Below, in pieces: positions 1 through 3,786 of a DNA stretch of 28,700 nucleotides. Below the pieces are notes generated by a model. The model was not told the DNA's origin. It did no database searches and saw nothing but the letters and a program-made list of their open reading frames with translations. A program made the translations under genes and the position numbers. The DNA comes from a virus. The DNA lies in IMG/VR virus record IMGVR_UViG_3300025598_000127, positions 1 to 28,700 of that record, one strand, 5' to 3'. Within the stretch, counting starts at the first letter, position 1. The number at the start of each line of letters is the position of its first letter.

Positions 1-73
1 GTGGTTCCCATCCAAGGGTATGCCAAGCGACAGTGGCGGCTTCTATTCCAGAACAGACCGATAAATATCTCAT
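1..73 (-). CDS. DNA cytosine-C5 methyltransferase, N-terminal fragment (cut by window edge)
   Basis: Only the first 24 codons are visible, read leftwards from an ATG at 73. They contain SVCSGIEAATVAW, which matches motif I (the SAM-binding segment following the first strand) of phage and bacterial cytosine-C5 methyltransferases of the Dcm type. The enzyme would methylate cytosine C5 in a short target, usually to protect phage DNA from host restriction. The gene lies just beyond a strong terminator, so it is probably transcribed separately or by readthrough. No strong Shine-Dalgarno is seen, and an upstream in-frame alternative start was not found. The catalytic PC motif and target-recognition domain lie outside the window, so activity cannot be judged. 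Confidence 0.75.
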   Translation of the reverse strand, partial: MRYLSVCSGIEAATVAWHTLGWEP

Positions 74-87
74 ATCATTCTCATGGT

Positions 88-113
88 AAAAAAAAGACTC
101 CCCGAAGGGAGCC
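88..113 (-). terminator. Rho-independent terminator of the leftward small-gene operon
   Basis: On the minus strand the RNA forms a 7-bp stem (GGCTCCC / GGGAGTC, one G-U pair) closed by a UUCG tetraloop, followed by eight U residues. This is a canonical intrinsic terminator, placed right after the last small gene (118-246). Confidence 0.93.
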
Positions 114-117
114 TAAG

Positions 118-246
118 TCATGGGAGGCGCGCCACAGGAACGGACGCATTGATCATTTTACGGATTTTTTTCACACGCGCAACATTATTATTACGCATAG
201 CGTAAACAAGGGCGACAAATAGCTCGGCTAAGGATGGCTGTCTCAT
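118..246 (-). CDS. Small hypothetical protein, 42 aa, last gene of the leftward operon
   Basis: The start codon overlaps the stop of the preceding gene in an ATGA arrangement, which suggests translational coupling. The product is a short basic protein (MRQPSLAELF...) with an alanine/valine-rich helix followed by a lysine/arginine-rich stretch (residues about 20-35). A longer reading from 321 is possible, but it would overlap the upstream gene by 79 bases, so the short form is preferred. It ends 5 bases before the terminator stem. Function is not recognised. Confidence 0.55.
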   Translation of the reverse strand: MRQPSLAELFVALVYAMRNNNVARVKKIRKMINASVPVARLP

Positions 247-491
247 TGTAAGGTTACTCTGTGCAAACGATAATCGGTTAGTGGATCGAATTGATATACG
301 GTGAAAGCAACATCGGCGCACTGCTGCGCGTAGTCTGATTTATATTGCCCACATACAACACCAACGAACGCTAAAGCTTCTTCAACGTGTTTTAACCGCA
401 TAATGGTGAGGCGTAAAAGATCTTTATCAACCTCATCCTCGTTGGAAGCTTTGGCCGTCAGTTGTTGTATGAGGGCATCGCTACTCATCAT
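243..491 (-). CDS. Hypothetical phage protein, 82 aa
   Basis: No family is recognised. The first half is strongly helical and acidic (residues about 5-45, with heptad-like leucines). The second half contains two cysteines (in VVCGQYKSDYAQQCADVAF) and aromatic residues. The start overlaps the stop of the HTH gene (ATGATG: the first ATG overlaps by 4 bases, the second by 1). AAAGG lies 4 bases before the first ATG and 7 before the second, so the true start may be 488. It sits in a tightly packed leftward operon of small accessory genes, consistent with host takeover or anti-defence roles, but this is inference. Confidence 0.7.
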   Translation of the reverse strand: MMSSDALIQQLTAKASNEDEVDKDLLRLTIMRLKHVEEALAFVGVVCGQYKSDYAQQCADVAFTVYQFDPLTDYRLHRVTLQ

Positions 492-670
492 AAGACCTTT
501 CGGGGTAACTTTCCTTGTAGCTTAAATGCCCTATGAAGAGCTTGTCGGTGAACACCTAACTCTCTAGCCACTTGGGACATTGACTTGCCAGTGTAAACCA
601 TTTGTAGGGCGTCATCTAGATATTCAGGAGTATATTTGTGGCTTGCGCCCTTCTTCCGGCCTCGTGGCAT
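488..670 (-). CDS. Small helix-turn-helix DNA-binding protein, 60 aa
   Basis: Residues 28-53 (SKM-type core SMSQVARELGVHRQALHRAF) form a helix-turn-helix of the Psq/resolvase-C-terminal type: a hydrophobic first helix, the turn ELGV, then a recognition helix rich in R/H/Q. The N-terminus PRGRKKG resembles an AT-hook-like basic arm. At 60 residues it is only a DNA-binding unit with no catalytic domain, so it is probably a regulator. The start is supported by AGGA seven bases upstream. It lies 11 bases after the alpha-CTD-like gene, suggesting that the two are co-expressed and may act together on transcription. Confidence 0.8.
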   Translation of the reverse strand: MPRGRKKGASHKYTPEYLDDALQMVYTGKSMSQVARELGVHRQALHRAFKLQGKLPRKVL

Positions 671-681
671 GATGTTTCCTA

Positions 682-1206
682 TCAGTATGCTTCTTTTGCG
701 AATGTAAGGTCAATTTCTTGTAATACTTCTTTAAGCTCGTTTAATCCTTTTCTACCAAAACCATTTAGACGTAACATATGGCGTTCTGTTTTGCTTATCA
801 AATCTCCTATGGTTTTAATGTTATTATTATCAAGAACCCTACGTGTCCTAACCGATAATTTTAAATAATCCATAGTTATATCTTCCAACAACAATCCAAG
901 GCGACCATCATCTATAAAATCTTGGCAATCTGCGATAAAAACTTTTTGTTTTTCAGTATATTCCATTTCATTTGCAAGCGACTCGTTTTCTTTAACCATA
1001 CGGGTGTAATCTTGTACCAATTTTTCGTGTTTGGCAGTTAATCGCTGAAATTCATTACGAATATATAACAGCCCATCGGTAAATCCTGCATGCCAAGCAG
1101 CAAAGAACTTATGTGTATAGGGATATGGGTTACTAGAAATGTTTTTGCCCGTACGAGAGGCGTAATGACCTTCGGCGTAGCAGGTTTTTAAATCTTCATT
1201 AATCAT
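682..1206 (-). CDS. RNA polymerase alpha-CTD-like protein with coiled coil and RMF-like N-terminus, 174 aa
   Basis: Residues 111-170 align along their whole length with the alpha subunit C-terminal domain. [11 protein letters not shown] matches [21 protein letters not shown] matches YIGDLVQRTE, and [14 protein letters not shown] matches NLGKKSLTEIKDVL of E. coli RpoA. Arg120, Gly151 and Lys153 fall at the E. coli R265, G296 and K298 DNA-contact positions; N268, C269, K271 and S299 are not conserved. Residues about 50-95 are a charged coiled coil. Residues 10-46 (G..AS..G....NPYP....AW..GF.DG) resemble ribosome modulation factor. The start at 1206 is chosen because GGAG lies 7 bases upstream; an in-frame ATG at 1221 has no such site. 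It is likely a transcription modulator; the RMF resemblance is weaker. Confidence 0.85.
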   Translation of the reverse strand: MINEDLKTCYAEGHYASRTGKNISSNPYPYTHKFFAAWHAGFTDGLLYIRNEFQRLTAKHEKLVQDYTRMVKENESLANEMEYTEKQKVFIADCQDFIDDGRLGLLLEDITMDYLKLSVRTRRVLDNNNIKTIGDLISKTERHMLRLNGFGRKGLNELKEVLQEIDLTFAKEAY

Positions 1207-1207
1207 T

Positions 1208-1402
1208 TTAGATCTCCACATTGTTAAACAGGTTTTGGACAGCGTCTTCTATTGATGCTCCTTCGCCATAAGGGTGGCACTCTTCACAAACATCTTCAGC
1301 ATATATGGCCATATAATCCCAATGACGAACTGGGACAGGTGGGAATACATGAAACACAAGAAGCTCTTTGCCGTTTATGGTAAGTTTGGTTTCTGCGTAC
1401 AT
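1208..1402 (-). CDS. Hypothetical phage protein, 64 aa
   Basis: This is the first gene after the promoter at 1442-1474, in an operon with the alpha-CTD-like gene 2 bases downstream. The product looks like a small alpha/beta protein: two beta strands ([15 protein letters not shown]), a segment with two cysteines in [10 protein letters not shown], and a final helix [10 protein letters not shown]. The strand-then-(S/T)IE(D/E)A..NL layout recurs in the product of 1764-1997, so the two may be distant relatives. The arrangement recalls HicB-like antitoxin folds, but no specific assignment can be supported. Confidence 0.7.
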   Translation of the reverse strand: MYAETKLTINGKELLVFHVFPPVPVRHWDYMAIYAEDVCEECHPYGEGASIEDAVQNLFNNVEI

Positions 1403-1441
1403 CTCTCATCTCCATCTAGCGGAGCACCGCGCCCCGAACAA

Positions 1442-1474
1442 TGTCAACAATAAACCTTTCTCACGCGGTGTCAA
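1442..1474 (-). promoter_or_regulatory. Sigma70-type leftward promoter with repeated TTGTTGACA boxes
   Basis: Read on the minus strand, TTGACA (1474-1469) is followed after 16 bases by TATTGT (1452-1447), giving -35 and -10 elements about 45 bases before the first gene at 1402. A second TTGTTGACA copy overlaps the -10 (TTGACA at 1447-1442). The same TGTTGACATT string occurs in the divergent control region at 6277-6286, so the boxes may double as operator sites. Confidence 0.6.
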
Positions 1475-1480
1475 CAACAA

Positions 1481-1588
1481 TTACAGATTTTCTTTTAATT
1501 TATCGAAGTTTTTTATTGCCCTATAAAGATCGTAATACAATGTCTCATACGTATGGCCTCCTATATGCGGGTAAGTGTTAAGTAACAT
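1481..1588 (-). CDS. Possible small protein, 35 aa
   Basis: An uninterrupted frame from an ATG at 1588 encodes a peptide rich in tyrosine and lysine (core HTYETLYYDLYRAIKNFDKL), which reads as an amphipathic helix rather than random translation. There is no convincing Shine-Dalgarno, and an alternative 10-residue reading from an internal ATG has a better one (TAGGAGG). It lies in a 361-base stretch (1403-1763) that otherwise holds the promoter and a decayed cassette. It may be a remnant of a gene that lost its original start. Confidence 0.3.
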   Translation of the reverse strand: MLLNTYPHIGGHTYETLYYDLYRAIKNFDKLKENL

Positions 1589-1636
1589 TATACGGTTACT
1601 TGTATGCTGAAAATGGCGCTAAGTGATATAATAGGA

Positions 1637-1764
1637 TCACTCACCCTCCTTCAGTATTTGCGATATCTTGGCCTTGTGCGCCTCGTCCAATTTCCAATCC
1701 TATTGAATATCCGCCACATCACAGGATCTCTTATGCTTGCAGTTCCTTTGAGTTGAAAACACAT
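1637..1764 (-). pseudogene. Decayed small-gene cassette with the LKEGE tail
   Basis: The frame ending in DEAHKAKISQILKEGE has the same C-terminal signature as its neighbours, but is interrupted by TAG at codon 21 and lacks an ATG (only a GTG at 1762). The ATG at 1764, which has a perfect ribosome binding site, instead opens a different frame giving 37 arginine-rich residues that end at 1651. This looks like a gene broken by a frameshift plus a stop. The shared junction sequence at its end (1636-1654) has the next start codon changed from ATG to ATC. A real 37-residue peptide cannot be excluded. Confidence 0.55.
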
Positions 1765-1997
1765 CACTCACCCTCCTTCAATGCGGCAGTTAAAACAACA
1801 ATCAAATTTTCAAATGCTTCTTCTATTGTTTTTCCCTTAGCCACATAATCACCATCAGCCTCCCCTAATCTGACGCAATGTGCTGCACCATTACAAAATT
1901 CTACTCTCCAATGCGGTTCTGGGTAAGTGTCATAAAATAATGCCAGGCTGTCATCACGTACAGGGAAAGACATTATCTTTTTAATAAGATTATCCAT
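1764..1997 (-). CDS. Small cassette protein, 77 aa, AALKEGE tail
   Basis: The ATG at 1997 is preferred over a GTG three bases earlier because GGTGAG is correctly spaced and the TGATG stop/start overlap matches the other cassettes. The product looks alpha/beta: strands around LALFYDTY and WRVEFCNG, then a helix KTIEEAFENLIVVLTAAL. The (T)IEEA..NL helix resembles that of the 64-residue protein at 1208-1402. The last residues AALKEGE are the shared junction peptide and are likely imposed by the DNA repeat rather than by function. No family is recognised. Confidence 0.75.
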   Translation of the reverse strand: MDNLIKKIMSFPVRDDSLALFYDTYPEPHWRVEFCNGAAHCVRLGEADGDYVAKGKTIEEAFENLIVVLTAALKEGE

Positions 1998-2227
1998 CAC
2001 TCACCTTTCTTTAGTGCGGCTACACGGATAATTTCATGTTCTGTTTGTATCATTGAATTAAGAAGCATAATCTCTTGCCTTTGACGGGCGTTTTCTTCTC
2101 TCAGGTGGTTGATTTGATCGCTTAAAAAACCCGCAGTTTTTCCGCTGATTTCAAAATATAAACCTTGATTAGCGCAATCGTCCAAAACGTCAATCCATTC
2201 GCCCAATGTCCATTCTTCCATCACCAT
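1997..2227 (-). CDS. Small coiled-coil cassette protein, 76 aa, AALKKGE tail
   Basis: Residues about 30-65 (SDQINHLREENARQRQEI and following) form a heptad-patterned coiled coil preceded by a tryptophan-containing helix (EEWTLGEWIDVLDDC). It ends in AALKKGE, a variant of the shared junction peptide. The start is uncertain: ATG at 2227 lies only 4 bases after GGAGG, while ATG at 2221 lies 10 bases after it and would give 74 residues. Either start overlaps or touches the end of the preceding gene. Function is unknown; oligomerisation is suggested by the coil. Confidence 0.75.
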   Translation of the reverse strand: MVMEEWTLGEWIDVLDDCANQGLYFEISGKTAGFLSDQINHLREENARQRQEIMLLNSMIQTEHEIIRVAALKKGE

Positions 2228-2472
2228 TGCACCTCCCCGATCACGCCCATAATATCTTTTGCCATATCCAATCGCCCAGCTTGTCTCCCAACAAAATACG
2301 CTTCGTTAATCGCTTCTGCTGAAATGCCGTGTTGGTCAATAAAATACTTTGGAACATTACCATCTGCGGCTTTTAACCGTTCGCTTGTCCAGTGAGCAGA
2401 ACTGCAAATTTTGCGAATGTCGTCTTTTATAAACTTAATCCGCATTTGTAGTTTTTCATAATCAGTTTTCAT
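2221..2472 (-). CDS. Small hypothetical protein, 83 aa, in the cassette array
   Basis: Its start codon at 2472 lies within the shared junction repeat, with good ribosome-binding-site spacing. Its own end (EVQW) does not carry the LKEGE signature, so the cassette boundary downstream is different. The protein is predicted helical: a lysine-rich N-terminal helix (residues 1-22), a middle segment SSAHWTSERLKAADG, and a C-terminal helix with AINEAYFVGRQAGRLDMAKD. No family is recognised. It is the only intact member of this sub-run that receives the repeat at its start but does not pass it on. Confidence 0.72.
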   Translation of the reverse strand: MKTDYEKLQMRIKFIKDDIRKICSSAHWTSERLKAADGNVPKYFIDQHGISAEAINEAYFVGRQAGRLDMAKDIMGVIGEVQW

Positions 2473-2714
2473 CACTCAGCCTCCTTCAGTGCGGCACGAT
2501 GCTGCTCAATGCACTCTTTTAGTTTCCATTTCTCTTGAAAGTACTCTGAAGCGTATGCCCCCCACTCTTCAATGTCGTCAATGGCTTCTTCATATTTCTC
2601 CCGCAACCGTTCAATTTCATCGGCGGCTTCATTTTGCAATCCAAGGCGAAACGTGTAGCCATCTTGGTGGTAAACAGTATTTGCGGATTTACGCAACCGT
2701 TCAACAATATCCAT
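2472..2714 (-). CDS. Small coiled-coil cassette protein, 80 aa, AALKEAE tail
   Basis: It begins MDIVERLRKSAN and contains LQNEAADEIERLREKYEE, an N-terminal architecture common in many unrelated phage early proteins (DIVERLR ... EAADEIERLR). The rest is an acidic helix with several tryptophans. The final AALKEAE is the junction peptide with one substitution caused by a G-to-C change in the DNA repeat. The ATG at 2714 is used rather than the GTG at 2717 because of the 7-base spacing from GGAGG. Molecular function is unknown. Confidence 0.78.
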   Translation of the reverse strand: MDIVERLRKSANTVYHQDGYTFRLGLQNEAADEIERLREKYEEAIDDIEEWGAYASEYFQEKWKLKECIEQHRAALKEAE

Positions 2715-2854
2715 CACTCACCCTCCTTCAGTGCGGCTGCGGAAAGCATTAACGGTATCGCCAATATTAACACAACAAATATCGGCAATCCTATTAACAT
2801 CGTTAGACCGAAAGTCTGTGCGTCGTATAAAAAATTATTAAAGAATTGATACAT
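2714..2854 (-). CDS. Small membrane protein, 46 aa, AALKEGE tail
   Basis: This short gene is flanked on both sides by the junction repeat: it starts at the ATG of one copy (2854) and ends in AALKEGE from the next. Residues about 18-41 (TMLIGLPIFVVLILAIPLML) are a single strongly hydrophobic membrane span, preceded by a short aromatic N-terminus (MYQFFNNFLYD). It could be an inner-membrane effector such as a superinfection or lysis-timing modulator, but nothing in the sequence fixes the role. Stop and start overlaps (TGATG) on both sides imply translational coupling. Confidence 0.75.
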   Translation of the reverse strand: MYQFFNNFLYDAQTFGLTMLIGLPIFVVLILAIPLMLSAAALKEGE

Positions 2855-3120
2855 CACTCACCCTCCTTCAGTATAGCTTGCAGCTGATCCCTTACTTGCG
2901 GCCAAATGTTTTTCAGCACGTAATCCCGAAACCGTTCACTCCCATCGGCGACTTCAACTTGAATACCAATGTTTATCAATCTTCTTATTACGGCAATTTT
3001 GCTTGGACCCGCAGAGGTTTGTGATTTTACATAATTAATTTGTTTTGCGGTAAGCAATAATTCCATAGCACTTAAAACTTGTTCTTTTGTCGTTGTTTTG
3101 ATTGGTTGCCATTCAGTCAT
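2854..3120 (-). CDS. Small cassette protein with DUF551-like N-terminus, 88 aa, AILKEGE tail
   Basis: The start at 3120 overlaps the upstream stop (ATGA) and has GGAG 8 bases upstream. The first residues MTEWQPI nearly repeat the MTDWQPI start of the DUF551-type protein upstream, and the DNA there is also similar. The rest is unrelated to DUF551: helical, with a lysine-rich middle (TAKQINYVKSQ), an IAVIRRLINIGIQVEV segment, and the motif SERFRDYVLKNIWPQVRDQL before the AILKEGE junction peptide. It looks like a chimera of a copied N-terminus, a new body and the array tail. Function is unknown. Confidence 0.72.
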   Translation of the reverse strand: MTEWQPIKTTTKEQVLSAMELLLTAKQINYVKSQTSAGPSKIAVIRRLINIGIQVEVADGSERFRDYVLKNIWPQVRDQLQAILKEGE

Positions 3121-3338
3121 TTTGGCGGCTCCGGTAATGGCATCCAATGGGTGGGTAAAGGCAATGCTTCATTGCACATATTTGCTTGGGTTTCTTCTTG
3201 AAAAAACGCAACACTTGAACACATTTGCCAACCGCCAAATATAGAAGGATTGTGCATGGCAATGCCAATTTGATGCAATTTCCTAATCAAAATAGGTTTA
3301 TCTTTTGGCGCTGTTTCTATTGGTTGCCAGTCAGTCAT
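3117..3338 (-). CDS. DUF551-type small phage protein, 73 aa
   Basis: It has both hallmarks of the DUF551 family: the N-terminal WQPIETAPKDKPILI segment and the C-terminal THWMPLPEPPK. The start at 3338 is chosen because it gives the usual family N-terminus and follows a GGGGG-containing ribosome binding site; a longer reading to 3365 adds an unrelated leader. DUF551 proteins are common in phages and prophages of Gram-negative bacteria. Their biochemical role is unknown. Confidence 0.85.
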   Translation of the reverse strand: MTDWQPIETAPKDKPILIRKLHQIGIAMHNPSIFGGWQMCSSVAFFQEETQANMCNEALPLPTHWMPLPEPPK

Positions 3339-3348
3339 AATGCCCCCA

Positions 3349-3525
3349 TCAAAAAGTTGACCCAAACAAAATTACGGAAATAAGTTCCAGCAACATTGTC
3401 CATAAGATAAAAATTCCAAGAGCGGCTGCGGGAACCACAATTCCAATAAATACTATAGTGACAAAAATCGCTTCTGGTTTGTCCTCGCAAAACTCTTTCA
3501 GGAAGTATTGGTAAACAGATTTCAT
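3349..3525 (-). CDS. Small membrane protein, 58 aa
   Basis: The product begins MKSVYQYFLKEFCEDKPEA and then has a long hydrophobic region (residues about 20-55, AIFVTIVFIGIVVPAAALGI and beyond) able to form one long or two closely spaced membrane spans, the bend perhaps at the proline. The ATG at 3525 overlaps the stop of a 12-codon minigene (ATGA); an in-frame TTG at 3543 is a less likely start. The role is not recognised. It is the second tiny membrane protein of this operon. Confidence 0.65.
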   Translation of the reverse strand: MKSVYQYFLKEFCEDKPEAIFVTIVFIGIVVPAAALGIFILWTMLLELISVILFGSTF

Positions 3526-3560
3526 GACCGCACCATCCCGCAATAGCCGTGGGTTTTCAT
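3522..3560 (-). CDS. Possible 12-residue minigene or leader peptide
   Basis: The reading MKTHGYCGMVRS starts at an ATG behind a good Shine-Dalgarno (AGGGGAATAAA) and ends in a TGA that overlaps the start of the membrane-protein gene. It may serve only to couple translation. Its GYCGMV resembles the GYCGFV near the end of the cysteine-rich protein immediately upstream, so it may be a remnant of a duplicated 3' end. Confidence 0.35.
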   Translation of the reverse strand: MKTHGYCGMVRS

Positions 3561-3561
3561 T

Positions 3562-3786
3562 TTATTCCCCTACAAAACCGCAATAACCTTGCACTAAACT
3601 ATATTGAAGAAGCCACGTTTCCGTAGTCTCATCCCACTCATCTTTCTCGGTTTCCCAACGCCAACCGGCGCAACGGCGGCCAATACAGGCTTTACCAACT
3701 GGTACACCACTAAGGTGTATTGCAGACCCGCCAATGCCCATGGGGCAAACAGTCTTTTCGCATTCTGCTTCAATAATGTAGTTCAT
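3562..3786 (-). CDS. Cysteine-rich small phage protein, 74 aa, possible zinc binder
   Basis: Cysteines occur in ECEKTVCPMG, ACIGRRCAGWRW and GYCGFVGE, a spacing shared by a conserved family of small phage proteins (CP...CIG..C..WRW...GYCG). The pattern suggests that one metal ion is held by four of the cysteines. The start overlaps the stop of the primase gene (ATGA), so it is translationally coupled to it. Function is unknown; the family resemblance is from memory. Confidence 0.72.
   Translation of the reverse strand: MNYIIEAECEKTVCPMGIGGSAIHLSGVPVGKACIGRRCAGWRWETEKDEWDETTETWLLQYSLVQGYCGFVGE

Larger units (their letters stand above)
1636..2878 (-). repeat. Six-copy junction repeat: shared C-terminus, ribosome binding site and start codon
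   Basis: Copies read on the minus strand lie at about 1654-1636, 1788-1762, 2020-1995, 2496-2470, 2740-2712 and 2878-2852. The core CTGAAGGAGGGTGAGTGATG encodes LKEGE and a stop, contains the Shine-Dalgarno GGAGG 7 bases before the ATG, and supplies the next start codon with a one-base TGATG overlap. Upstream, GCCGCA (Ala-Ala) is shared by most copies. Copies differ by a few bases; the 2020-1995 copy is the most diverged (AAAGAAAGG) and the 1654-1636 copy has lost its ATG. The flanking coding sequences are unrelated. Confidence 0.95.

Noticed and set aside
1-222. Open frame on the plus strand at the left edge, 73 codons
   Set aside because: It is antisense to the methyltransferase start, the terminator and the small gene at 118-246, has no ribosome binding site and a low-complexity basic product.
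1403-1763. Small RNA or riboswitch in the longest gap
   Set aside because: Apart from the promoter boxes, a decayed cassette and a weak small frame, no stable hairpin plus U-tract was found in it.
1636-2878. Repeats at irregular spacing that might suggest a CRISPR array
   Set aside because: Spacing varies from about 130 to 450 bases, the intervals are intact coding frames and the repeats are stop/start junctions of genes.
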